A stretch of DNA of 64,000 nucleotides from Adenanthera pavonina (lineage: Eukaryota; Streptophyta; Magnoliopsida; Fabales; Fabaceae): assembly GCA_026686845.1 (NCBI GenBank), contig JAIVEN010000021.1, positions 14,898,001 through 14,962,000 of the forward strand, given 5' to 3'. Positions 36,299 through 48,620 of this stretch are shown in pieces (position 1 is the first letter of the stretch; the number at the start of each line of letters is the position of its first letter). A model generated the notes under the pieces. The model had not been told where the DNA came from and ran no database searches. It saw nothing but the letters and a program-made list of their open reading frames with translations. Position numbers and translations under genes: made by a program.

Positions 36299-39200
36299 AT
36301 GCACAAGAAATGCCGTGAGGATGTTGAATGTACTAACTTGCTGCCCCAAAGAGGCAAAATTGATAGGATTTTGTCGTGTAAAACTTGTCAGTGGTTTTTT
36401 CTCAAACTCCAAGGTTCCGCCCAAAACTGTCCGAAAAAGTGCTTCGGTTGTGATCAATGCCTTGGAATAGACAGAGTATGTTGTGAAGAGACCAAATGAA
36501 GTCAATTGCTCCCCCAAGGAGGCCAATTCCATGGGATATGATGGTTCACACTTTTCAGAACTTTTTCAGAATCTTTGTGCTTCTACTCTGAACTAGCTTG
36601 ATTGGAGTTCGAGTGGGTTCAGTTCATTTGAATGCACAAGAAATGCCGTGAGGATGTTGAATGTACTAACTTGCTGCCCCAAAGAGGCAAAATTGATAGG
36701 ATTTTGTCGTGTAAAACTTGTCAGTGGTTTTTTCTCAAACTCCAAGGTTCCGCCCAAAACTGTCCGAAAAAGTGCTTTGGTTGTGATCAATGCCTTGGAA
36801 TAGACAGAGTATGTTGTGAAGAGACCAAATGAAGTCAATTGCTCCCCCAAGGAGGCCAATTCCATGGGATATGATGGCTCACACTTTTCAGAACTTTTTC
36901 AGAATCTTCGTGCTTCTACCCTGAACTAGCTTGATTGGAGTTCGAATGGGTTCAGTTCATTTGAATGCACAAGAAATGCCGTGAGGATGTTGAATGTACT
37001 AACTTGCTGCCCCAAAGAGGCAAAATTGATAGGATTTTGTCGTGTAAAACTTGTCAGTGGTTTTTTCTCAAACTCCAAGGTTCGGCCCAAAACTGTCCGA
37101 AAAAGTGCTTTGGTTGTGATCAATGCCTTGGAATAGACAGAGTATGTTGTGAAGAGACCAAATGAAGTCAATTGCTCCCCCAAGGAGGCCAATTCCATGG
37201 GATATGATGGTTCACACTTTTCAGAACTTTTTCAGAATCTTTGTGCTTCTACCCTGAACTAGCTTGATTGGAGTTCGAGTGGGTTCAGTTCATTTGAATG
37301 CACAAGAAATGCCGTGAGGATGTTGAATGTACTAACTTGCTGCCCCAAAGAGGCAAAATTGATAGGATTTTGTCGTGTAAAACTTGTCAGTGGTTTTTTC
37401 TCAAACTCCAAGGTTCCGCCCAAAACTGTCCGAAAAAGTGCTTTGGTTGTGATCAATGCCTTGGAATAGACAGAGTATGTTGTGAAGAGACCAAATGAAG
37501 TCAATTGCTCCCCCAAGGAGGCCAATTCCATGGGATATGATGGTTCACACTTTTCAGAACTTTTTCAGAATCTTTGTGCTTCTACCCTGAACTAGCTTGA
37601 TTGGAGTTCGAATGGGTTCAGTTCATTTGAATGCACAAGAAATGCCGTGAGGATGTTGAATGTACTAACTTGCTGCCCCAAAGAGGCAAAATTGATAGGA
37701 TTTTGTCGTGTAAAACTTGTCAGTGGTTTTTTCTCAAACTCCAAGGTTCCGCCCAAAACTGTCCGAAAAAGTGCTTCGGTTGTGATCAATGCCTTGGAAT
37801 AGACAGAGTATGTTGTGAAGAGACCAAATGAACTCAATTGCTCCCCCAAGGAGGCCAATTCCATGGGATATGATGGTTCACACTTTTCAGAACCTTTTCA
37901 GAATCTTCGTGCTTCTACCCTGAACTAGCTTGATTGGAGTTCGAATGGGTTCAGTTCATTTGAATCCACAAGAAATGCCGTGAGGATGTTGAATGTACTA
38001 ACTTGCTGCCCCAAAGAGGCAAAATTGATAGGATTTTGTCGTGTAAAACTTGTCAGTGGTTTTTTCTCAAACTCCAAGGTTCCGCCCAAAACTGTCTGAA
38101 AAAGTGCTTCGGTTGTGATCAATGCCTTGGAATAGACAGAGTATGTTGTGAAGAGACCAAATGAAGTCAATTGCTCCCCCAAGGAGGCCAATTCCATGGG
38201 ATATGATGGCTCACACTTTTCAGAACTTTTTCAGAATCTTCGTGCTTCTACCCTGAACTAGCTTGATTGGAGTTCGAATGGGTTCAGTTCATTTGAATGC
38301 ACAAGAAATGCCGTGAGGATGTTGAATGTACTAACTTGCTGCCCCAAAGAGGCAAAATTGATAGGATTTTGTCGTGTAAAACTTGTCAGTGGTTTTTTCT
38401 CAAACTCCAAGGTTCCGCCTAAAACTGTCCGAAAAAGTGCTTCGGTTGTGATCAATGCCTTGGAATAGACAGAGTATGTTGTGAAGAGACCAAATGAAGT
38501 CAATTGCTCCCCCAAGGAGGCCAATTCCATGGGATACGATGGTTCGCACTTTTTTAGAACCTTTTCAGAATCTTCGTGCTTCTACCCTGAACTAGCTTGA
38601 TTGGAGTTCGAATGGGTTCAGTTCATTTGAATGCACAAGAAATGCCGTGAGGATGTTGAATGTACTAACTTGCTGCCCCAAAGAGGCAAAATTGATAGGA
38701 TTTTGTCGTGTAAAACTTGTCAGTGGTTTTTTCTCAAACTCCAAGGTTCCGCCCAAAACTGTCCGAAAAAGTGCTTTGGTTGTGATCAATGCCTTGGAAT
38801 AGACAGAGTATGTTGTGAAGAGACCAAATGAAGTCAATTGCTCCCCCAAGGAGGCCAATTCCATGGGATATGATGGTTCACACTTTTCAGAACTTTTTCA
38901 GAATCTTTGTGCTTCTACCCTGAACTAGCTTGATTGGAGTTCGAGTGGGTTCAGTTCATTTGAATGCACAAGAAATGCCGTGAGGATGTTGAATGTACTA
39001 ACTTGCTGCCCCAAAGAGGCAAAATTGATAGGATTTTGTCGTGTAAAACTTGTCAGTGGTTTTTTCTCAAACTCCAAGGTTCCGCCCAAAACTGTCCGAA
39101 AAAGTGCTTTGGTTGTGATCAATGCCTTGGAATAGACAGAGTATGTTGTGAAGAGACCAAATGAAGTCAATTGCTCCCCCAAGGAGGCCAATTCCATGGG

Positions 39201-40628
39201 ATATGATGGCTCACACTTTTCAGAACTTTTTCAGAATCTTCGTGCTTCTACCCTGAACTAGCTTGATTGGAGTTCGAATGGGTTCAGTTCATTTGAATGC
39301 ACAAGAAATGCCGTGAGGATGTTGAATGTACTAACTTGCTGCCCCAAAGAGGCAAAATTGATAGGATTTTGTCGTGTAAAACTTGTCAGTGGTTTTTTCT
39401 CAAACTCCAAGGTTCCGCCCAAAACTGTCCGAAAAAGTGCTTCGGTTGTGATCAATGCCTTGGAATAGACAGAGTATGTTGTGAAGAGACCAAATGAAGT
39501 CAATTGCTCCCCCAAGGAGGCCAATTCCATGGGATACGATGGTTCACACTTTTCAGAACCTTTTCAGAATCTTCGTGCTTCTACCCTGAACTAGCTTGAT
39601 TGGAGTTCGAATGGGTTCAGTTCATTTGAATGCACAAGAAATGCCGTGAGGATGTTGAATGTACTAACTTGCTGCCCCAAAGAGGCAAAATTGATAGGAT
39701 TTTGTCGTGTAAAACTTGTCAATGGTTTTTTCTCAAACTCCAAGGTTCCGCCCAAAACTGTCCGAAAAAGTGCTTTGGTTGTGATCAATGCCTTGGAATA
39801 GACAGAGTATGTTGTGAAGAGACCAAATGAAGTCAATTGCTCCCCCAAGGAGGCCAATTCCATGGGATATGATGGTTCACACTTTTCAGAAATTTTTCAG
39901 AATCTTTGTGCTTCTACCCTGAACTAGCTTGATTGGAGTTCGAGTGGGTTCAGTTCATTTGAATGCACAAGAAATGCCGTGAGGATGTTGAATGTACTAA
40001 CTTGCTGCCCAAAAGAGGCAAAATTGATAGGATTTTGTCGTGTAAAACTTGTTAGTGGTTTTTTCTCAAACTCCAAGGTTCCGCCCAAAACTGTCCGAAA
40101 AAGTGCTTTGGTTGTGATCAATGCCTTGGAATAGACAGAGTATGTTGTGAAGAGACCAAATGAAGTCAATTGCTCCCCCAAGGAGGCCAATTCCATGGGA
40201 TATGATGGTTCACACTTTTCAGAACTTTTTCAGAATCTTTGTGCTTCTACCCTGAACTAGCTTGATTGGAGTTCGAGTGGGTTCAGTTCATTTGAATGCA
40301 CAAGAAATGCCGTGAGGATGTTGAATGTACTAACTTGCTGCCCCAAAGAGGCAAAATTGATAGGATTTTGTCGTGTAAAACTTGTCAGTGGTTTTTTCTC
40401 AAACTCCAAGGTTCCGCCCAAAACTGTCCGAAAAAGTGCTTTGGTTGTGATCAATGCCTTGGAATAGACAGAGTATGTTGTGAAGAGACCAAATGAAGTC
40501 AATTGCTCCCCCAAGGAGGCCAATTCCATGGGATATGATGGTTCACACTTTTCAGAACTTTTTCAGAATCTTTGTGCTTCTACTCTGAACTAGCTTGATT
40601 GGAGTTCGAGTGGGTTCAGTTCATTTGA
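36299..40628. repeat. Thirteen class P monomers with mixed GAATGGG and GAGTGGG forms
   Basis: All monomers are class P and type G. TTCGAGTGGG and TTCGAATGGG forms are interspersed: 36632, 37298, 38964, 39963 and 40296 carry the GAG form. No long unit is clear. Private events are GGTTCGGCC (36965), GAACTCAATTG near 37830, GAATCCACAAG at 37964, a one-base T insertion near 38550, and CTTGTTAGTGG in 39963. Confidence 0.85.
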
Positions 40629-42959
40629 ATGCACAAGAAATGCCGTGTGGATGCTGGAGGTACTAACGTGCTGCCCAAAAGAGGCAAAATTGATAGGATT
40701 TTTTGGTGTAAAACTTGTCAGTGGTTTTTTCTCAAACTCCAAGGTTCCGCCCAAAACTGTCCGAAAAAGTGCTTCGGTTGTGATCAATGCTTTGGAATAG
40801 ACAGAATATGTTGTGAAGAGACCAAATGAAGTCAATTGCTCCCCCAAGGAGGCCAATTCCATGGGATATGGTGGCTCACACTTTTCAGAACTTTTTCAGA
40901 ATCTTTGTGCTTCTACCCTGAACTAGCTTGATTGGAGTTCGAATGGGTTCAGTTCATTTGAATGCACAAGAAATGCCGTGAGAATGTTGAATGTACTAAC
41001 TTGCTCCCTCAAAGTTTCAACATTGATAGGATTTTGTCGTGTAAAACTTGTCAGTGGTTTTTTCTCAAACTCCAAGGTTCCGCCCAAAACTGTCCGAAAA
41101 AGTGCTTCGGTTGTGATCAATGCTTTGGAATAGACAGAATATGTTGTGAAGAGACCAAATGAAGTCAATTGCTCCCCCAAGGAGGCCAATTCCATGGGAT
41201 ATGGTGGCTCACACTTTTCAGAACTTTTTCAGAATCTTCGTGCTTCTACCCTGAACTAGCTTGATTAGAGTTCGAATGGGTTCAGTTCATTTGAATGCAC
41301 AAGAAATGCCGTGAGGATGTTGAATGTACTAACTTGCTGCCCCAAAAAGGCAAAATTGATAGGATTTTGTCGTGTAAAACTTGTCAGTGGTTTTTTCTCA
41401 AACTCCAAGGTTCCGCCCAAAACTGTCCGAAAAAGTGCTTCGGTTGTGATCAATGCTTTGGAATAGACAGAATATGTTGTGAAGAGACCAAATGAAGTCA
41501 ATTACTCCCCCAAGGAGGCCAATTCCATGGGATATGATGGTTCACACTTTTCAAAACCTTTTCAGAATCTTCGTGCTTCTACCCTGAACTAGCTTGATTA
41601 GAGTTCGAATGGGTTCAGTTCATTTGAATGCACAAGAAATGCCGTGAGGATGTTGAATGTACTAACTTGCTGCCCCAAAGAGGCAAAATTGATAGGATTT
41701 TGTCGTGTAAAACTTGTCAGTGGTTTTTTCTCAAACTCCAAGGTTCCGCCCAAAACTGTCCGAAAAAGTGCTTCGGTTGTGATCAATGCTTTGGAATAGA
41801 CAGAATATGTTGTGAAGAGACCAAATGAAGTCAATTACTCCCCCAATGAGGCCAATTCCATGGGATATGATGGTTCACACTTTTCAGAACTTTTTCAGAA
41901 TCTTTGTGCTTCTACTCTGAACTAGCTTGATTGGAGTTCGAGTGGGTTCAGTTCATTTGAATGCACAAGAAATGCCGTGTGGATGCTGGAGGTACTAACG
42001 TGCTGCCCAAAAGAGGCAAAATTGATAGGATTTTTTGGTGTAAAACTTGTCAGTGGTTTTTTCTCAAACTCCAAGGTTCCGCCCAAAACTGTCCGAAAAA
42101 GTGCTTCGGTTGTGATCAATGCTTTGGAATAGACAGAATATGTTGTGAAGAGACCAAATGAAGTCAATTGCTCCCCCAAGGAGGCCAATTCCATGGGATA
42201 TGGTGGCTCACACTTTTCAGAACTTTTTCAGAATCTTCGTGCTTCTACCCTGAACTAGCTTGATTAGAGTTCGAATGGGTTCAGTTCATTTGAATGCACA
42301 AGAAATGCCGTGAGGATGTTGAATGTACTAACTTGCTCCCTCAAAGTTTCAACATTGATAGGATTTTGTCGTGTAAAACTTGTCAGTGGTTTTTTCTCAA
42401 ACTCCAAGATTCCGCGCAAAACTGTTCGAAAAAGTGCTTCGGTTGTGATCAATGCCTTGGAATAGACAGAGTATGTTGTGAAGAGACCAAATGAAGTCAA
42501 TTGCTCCCCCAAGGAGGCCAATTCCATGGGATACGATGGTTCACACTTTTCAGAACCTTTTCAGAATCTTCGTGCTTCTACCCTGAACTAGCTTGATTGG
42601 AGTTCGAATGGGTTCAGTTCATTTGAATGCACAAGAAATGCCGTGTGGATGCTAGAGGTACTAACGTGCTGCCCAAAAGAGGCAAAATTGATAGGATTTT
42701 TTGGTGTAAAACTTGTCAGTGGTTTTTTCTCAAACTACAAGGTTCCACCCAAAACTGTCCGAAAAAGTGCTTCGGTTGTGATCAATGCTTTGGAATAGAC
42801 AGAGTATGTTGTGAAGAGACCAAATGAAGTCAATTGCTCCCCCAAGGAGGCCAATTCCATGGGATACGATGGTTCACACTTTTCAGAACCTTTTCAGAAT
42901 CTTCGTGCTTCTACCCTGAACTAGCTTGATTGGAGTTCGAATGGGTTCAGTTCATTTGA
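40629..42959. repeat. 7-monomer unit, copy 1 (2331 bp), mixed V, S and P
   Basis: Monomers start at 40629 (V), 40962 (S with GTGAGAATG), 41295 (P with CCCCAAAAAGG), 41628 (P), 41961 (V), 42294 (S-D) and 42627 (V with GCTAGAGG and TTCCACCC). A V, GTGAGAATG, P series returns 2331 bp later at 42960. Several of the flanks carry GATATGGTGGCTC. Assignment as one unit rests on three matching monomers, so it is less secure than the 12-mer. Confidence 0.65.
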
Positions 42960-44291
42960 ATGCACAAGAAATGCCGTGTGGATGCTGGAGGTACTAACGT
43001 GCTGCCCAAAAGAGGCAAAATTGATAGGATTTTTTGGTGTAAAACTTGTCAGTGGTTTTTTCTCAAACTCCAAGGTTCCGCCCAAAACTGTCCGAAAAAG
43101 TGCTTCGGTTGTGATCAATGCTTTGGAATAGACAGAATATGTTGTGAAGAGACCAAATGAAGTCAATTGCTCCCCCAAGGAGGCCAATTCCATGGGATAT
43201 GGTGGCTCACACTTTTCAGAACTTTTTCAGAATCTTTGTGCTTCTACCCTGAACTAGCTTGATTGTAGTTCGAATGGGTTCAGTTCATTTGAATGCACAA
43301 GAAATGCCGTGAGAATGTTGAATGTACTAACTTGCTCCCTCAAAGTTTCAACATTGATAGGATTTTGTCGTGTAAAACTTGTCAGTGGTTTTTTCTCAAA
43401 CTCCAAGGTTCCGCCCAAAACTGTCCGAAAAAGTGCTTCGGTTGTGATCAATGCTTTGGAATAGACAGACTATGTTGTGAACAGACCAAATGAAGTCAAT
43501 TGCTCCCCCAAGGAGGCCAATTCCATGGGATATGGTGGCTCACACTTTTCAGAACTTTTTCAGAATCTTCGTGCTTCTACCCTGAACTAGCTTGATTAGA
43601 GTTCGAATGGGTTCAGTTCATTTGAATGCACAAGAAATGCCGTGAGGATGTTGAATGTACTAACTTGCTGCCCCAAAGAGGCAAAATTGATAGGATTTTG
43701 TCGTGTAAAACTTGTCAGTGGTTTTTGCTCAAACTCCAAGGTTCCGCCCAAAACTGTCCGAAAAAGTGCTTCGGTTGTGATCAATGCTTTGGAATAGACA
43801 GAATATGTTGTGAAGAGACCAAATGAAGTCAATTGCTCCCCCAAGGAGGCCAATTCCATGGGATATGGTGGCTCACACTTTACAGAACTTTTTCAGAATC
43901 TTTGTGCTTCTACCCTGAACTAGCTTGATTGGAGTTCGAATGGGTTCAGTTCATTTGAATGCACAAGAAATGCCGTGTGGATGCTGGAGGTACTAACGTG
44001 CTGCCCAAAAGAGGCAAAATTGATAGGATTTTTTGGTGTAAAACTTGTCAGTGGTTTTTTCTCAAACTCCAAGGTTCCGCCCAAAACTGTCCGAAAAAGT
44101 GCTTCGGTTGTGATCAATGCTTTGGAATAGACAGAATATGTTGTGAAGAGACCAAATGAAGTCAATTGCTCCCCCAAGGAGGCCAATTCCATGGGATATG
44201 GTGGCTCACACTTTTTAGAACTTTTTCAGAATCTTCGTGCTTCTACCCTGAACTAGCTTGATTGGAGTTCGAATGGGTTCAGTTCATTTGA
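42960..44291. repeat. 7-monomer unit, copy 2, first four positions
   Basis: Monomers 42960 (V), 43293 (S with GTGAGAATG), 43626 (P with GGTTTTTGCTC) and 43959 (V) partly repeat the block from 40629. The sequence before 43293 has a private TTGTAGTTCG. The GGTTTTTGCTC change of 43626 reappears in 47622, 3996 bp away. Confidence 0.65.
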
Positions 44292-45956
44292 ATGCACAAG
44301 AAATGCCGTGAGGATGTTGAATGTACTAACTTGCTGCCCCAAAGAGGCAAAATTGATAGGATTTTGTCGTGTAAAACTTGTCAGTGGTTTTTTCTCAAAC
44401 TCCAAGGTTCCGCCCAAAATTGTCCGAAAAAGTGCTTTGGTTGTGATCAATGCCTTGGAATAGACAGAGTATGTTGTGAAGAGACCAAATGAAGTCAATT
44501 GCTCCCCCAAGGAGGCCAATTCCATGGGATACGATGGTTCACACTTTTCAGAACCTTTTCAGAATCTTCGTGCTTCTACCCTGAACTAGCTTGATTAGAG
44601 TTCGAATGGGTTCAGTTCATTTGAATGCACAAGAAATGGCGTGAGGATGTTGAATGTACTAACTTGCTCCCTCAAAGTTTCAACATTAATAGGATATTGT
44701 CGTGTAAAACTTGTCAGTGGTTTTTTCTCAAACTCCAAGATTCCGCGCAAAACTGTTCGAAAAAGTGCTTCGGTTGTGATCAATGCCTTGGAATAGACAG
44801 AGTATGTTGTGAAGAGACCAAATGAAGTCAATTGCTCCCCCAGGGAGGCCAATTCCATGGGATATGATGGTTCACACTTTTCAGAACTTTTTCAGAATCT
44901 TCGTGCTTCTACCCTGAACTAGCTTGATTGGAGTTCGAATGGGTTCAATTCATTTGAATGCACAAGAAATGCCGTGTGGATGCTGGATGTACTAACTTGC
45001 TGCCCCAAAGAGGCAAAATTGATAGGATTTTGTCGTGTAAAACTTGTCAGTGGTTTTTTCTCAAACTCCAAGGTTCCGCCCAAAACTGTCCGAAAAAGTG
45101 CTTTGGTTGTGATCAATGCCTTGGAATAGACAGAGTATGTTGCGAAGAGACCAAATGAAGTCAATTGCTCCCCTAAGGAGGCCAATTCCATGGGATATGA
45201 TGGTTCACACTTTTCAGAACTTTTTCAGAATCTTTGTGCTTCTACCCTGAACTAGCTTGATTGGAGTTCGAATGGGTTCAGTTCATTTGAATGCACAAGA
45301 AATGCCGTGAGGATGTTGAATGTACTAACTTGCTCCCTCAAAGTTTCAACATTGATAGGATTTTGTCGTGTAAAACTTGTTAGTGGTTTTTTCTCAAACT
45401 CCAAGGTTCCGCCCAAAACTGTCCGAAAAAGTGCTTCGGTTGTGATCAATGCTTTGGAATAGACAGAATATGTTGTGAAGAGACCAAATGAAGTCAATTG
45501 CTCCCCCAAGGAGGCCAATTCCATGGGATATGGTGGCTCACACTTTTCAGAACTTTTTCAGAATCTTTGTGCTTCTACCCTGAACTAGCTTGATTGGAGT
45601 TCGAATGGGTTCAGTTCATTTGAATGCACAAGAAATGCCGTGAGAATGTTGAATGTACTAACTTGCTCCCTCAAAGTTTCAACATTGATAGGATTTTGTC
45701 GTGTAAAACTTGTCAGTGGTTTTTTCTCAAACTCCAAGGTTCCGCCCAAAACTGTCCGAAAAAGTGCTTCGGTTGTGATCAATGCTTTGGAATAGACAGA
45801 ATATGTTGTGAAGAGACCAAATGAAGTCAATTGCTCCCCCAAGGAGGCCAATTCCATGGGATATGGTGGCTCACACTTTTCAGAACTTTTTCAGAATCTT
45901 CGTGCTTCTACCCTGAACTAGCTTGATTAGAGTTCGAATGGGTTCAGTTCATTTGA
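44292..45956. repeat. 5-monomer unit, copy 1 (1665 bp)
   Basis: Monomers are 44292 (P), 44625 (S-D with AAATGGCG and ATTAATAGGATATTG), 44958 (V/P hybrid), 45291 (S with CTTGTTAGTGG) and 45624 (S with GTGAGAATG). Rare markers TGTTGCGAAG near 45139 and CCCCTAAGG near 45171 are also present. All recur 1665 bp later. Confidence 0.92.
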
Positions 45957-47621
45957 ATGCACAAGAAATGCCGTGAGGATGTTGAATGTACTAACTTGCT
46001 GCCCCAAAAAGGCAAAATTGATAGGATTTTGTCGTGTAAAACTTGTCAGTGGTTTTTTCTCAAACTCCAAGGTTCCGCCCAAAATTGTCCGAAAAAGTGC
46101 TTTGGTTGTGATCAATGCCTTGGAATAGACAGAGTATGTTGTGAAGAGACCAAATGAAGTCAATTGCTCCCCCAAGGAGGCCAATTCCATGGGATACGAT
46201 GGTTCACACTTTTCAGAACCTTTTCAGAATCTTCGTGCTTCTACCCTGAACTAGCTTGATTAGAGTTCGAATGGGTTCAGTTCATTTGAATGCACAAGAA
46301 ATGGCGTGAGGATGTTGAATGTACTAACTTGCTCCCTCAAAGTTTCAACATTAATAGGATATTGTCGTGTAAAACTTGTCAGTGGTTTTTTCTCAAACTC
46401 CAAGATTCCGCGCAAAACTGTTCGAAAAAGTGCTTCGGTTGTGATCAATGCCTTGGAATAGACAGAGTATGTTGTGAAGAGACCAAATGAAGTCAATTGC
46501 TCCCCCAGGGAGGCCAATTCCATGGGATATGATGGTTCACACTTTTCAGAACTTTTTCAGAATCTTCGTGCTTCTACCCTGAACTAGCTTGATTGGAGTT
46601 CGAATGGGTTCAGTTCATTTGAATGCACAAGAAATGCCGTGTGGATGCTGGATGTACTAACTTGCTGCCCCAAAGAGGCAAAATTGATAGGATTTTGTCG
46701 TGTAAAACTTGTCAGTGGTTTTTTCTCAAACTCCAAGGTTCCGCCCAAAACTGTCCGAAAAAGTGCTTTGGTTGTGATCAATGCCTTGGAATAGACAGAG
46801 TATGTTGCGAAGAGACCAAATGAAGTCAATTGCTCCCCTAAGGAGGCCAATTCCATGGGATATGATGGTTCACACTTTTCAGAACTTTTTCAGAATCTTT
46901 GTGCTTCTACCCTGAACTAGCTTGATTGGAGTTCGAATGGGTTCAGTTCATTTGAATGCACAAGAAATGCCGTGAGGATGTTGAATGTACTAACTTGCTC
47001 CCTCAAAGTTTCAACATTGATAGGATTTTGTCGTGTAAAACTTGTTAGTGGTTTTTTCTCAAACTCCAAGGTTCCGCCCAAAACTGTCCGAAAAAGTGCT
47101 TCGGTTGTGATCAATGCTTTGGAATAGACAGAATATGTTGTGAAGAGACCAAATGAAGTCAATTGCTCCCCCAAGGAGGCCAATTCCATGGGATATGGTG
47201 GCTCACACTTTTCAGAACTTTTTCAGAATCTTTGTGCTTCTACCCTGAACTAGCTTGATTGGAGTTCGAATGGGTTCAGTTCATTTGAATGCACAAGAAA
47301 TGCCGTGAGAATGTTGAATGTACTAACTTGCTCCCTCAAAGTTTCAACATTGATAGGATTTTGTCGTGTAAAACTTGTCAGTGGTTTTTTCTCAAACTCC
47401 AAGGTTCCGCCCAAAACTGTCCGAAAAAGTGCTTCGGTTGTGATCAATGCTTTGGAATAGACAGAATATGTTGTGAAGAGACCAAATGAAGTCAATTGCT
47501 CCCCCAAGGAGGCCAATTCCATGGGATATGGTGGCTCACACTTTTCAGAACTTTTTCAGAATCTTCGTGCTTCTACCCTGAACTAGCTTGATTAGAGTTC
47601 GAATGGGTTCAGTTCATTTGA
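45957..47621. repeat. 5-monomer unit, copy 2 (1665 bp)
   Basis: Every rare marker of 44292-45956 recurs in order: ATTAATAGGATATTG in 46290, the V/P hybrid at 46623, TGTTGCGAAG near 46804, CCCCTAAGG near 46836, CTTGTTAGTGG in 46956 and GTGAGAATG in 47289. The first monomer differs by CCCCAAAAAGG in place of CCCCAAAGAGG, a form shared with 41295. Confidence 0.92.
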
Positions 47622-47954
47622 ATGCACAAGAAATGCCGTGAGGATGTTGAATGTACTAACTTGCTGCCCCAAAGAGGCAAAATTGATAGGATTTTGTCGT
47701 GTAAAACTTGTCAGTGGTTTTTGCTCAAACTCCAAGGTTCCGCCCAAAACTGTCCGAAAAAGTGCTTTGGTTGTGATCAATGCCTTGGAATAGACAGAGT
47801 ATGTTGTGAAGAGACCAAATGAAGTCAATTGCTCCCCCAAGGAGGCCAATTCCATGGGATATGATGGTTCACACTTTTCAGAACTTTTTCAGAATCTTTG
47901 TGCTTCTACCCTGAACTAGCTTGATTAGAGTTCGAATGGGTTCAGTTCATTTGA
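47622..47954. repeat. Single class P boundary monomer
   Basis: It carries GGTTTTTGCTC like 43626 but ends with GATCAATGCCTTGG and not GCTTTGG. It lies where a third 5-monomer unit would begin, but the next monomer is of another type. Confidence 0.8.
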
Positions 47955-48620
47955 ATGCACAAGAAATGCCGTGAGGATGTTGAATGTACTAACTTGCTCC
48001 CTCAAAGTTTCAACATTGATAGGATTTTGTCGTGTAAAACTTGTCAGTGGTTTTTTCTCAAACTCAAAGGTTTCGCCCAAAACTGTCCGAAAAAGTGCTT
48101 TGTTTGTGATCAATGCCTTGGAATAGACAGAGTATGTTGTGAAGAGACCAAATGAAGTGAATTGCTCCCCCAAGGAGGCCAATTCCATGGGATATGATGG
48201 TTCACACTTTTCAGAACTTTTTCAGAATCTTTGTGCTTCTACCCTGAACTAGCTTGATTAGAGTTCGAATGGGTTCAGTTCATTTGAATGCACAAGAAAT
48301 GCCGTGAGGATGTTGAATGTACTAACTTGCTCCCTCAAAGTTTCAACATTGATAGGATTTTGTCGTGTAAAACTTGTCAGTGGTTTTTTCTCAAACTCAA
48401 AGGTTTCGCCCAAAACTGTCCGAAAAAGTGCTTTGTTTGTGATCAATGCCTTGGAATAGACAGAGTATGTTGTGAAGAGACCAAATGAAGTCAATTGCTC
48501 CCCCAAGGAGGCCAATTCCATGGGATATGATGGTTCACACTTTTCAGAACTTTTTCAGAATCTTTGTGCTTCTACCCTGAACTAGCTTGATTAGAGTTCG
48601 AATGGGTTCAGTTCATTTGA
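47955..48620. repeat. Near-identical monomer doublet with GGTTTCGCC
   Basis: Monomers 47955 and 48288 share ACTCAAAGGTTTCGCC and GCTTTGTTTGTG, which I see nowhere else in the window. They differ at GAAGTGAATTGC near 48155. This is a plain one-monomer tandem duplication. Confidence 0.92.
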
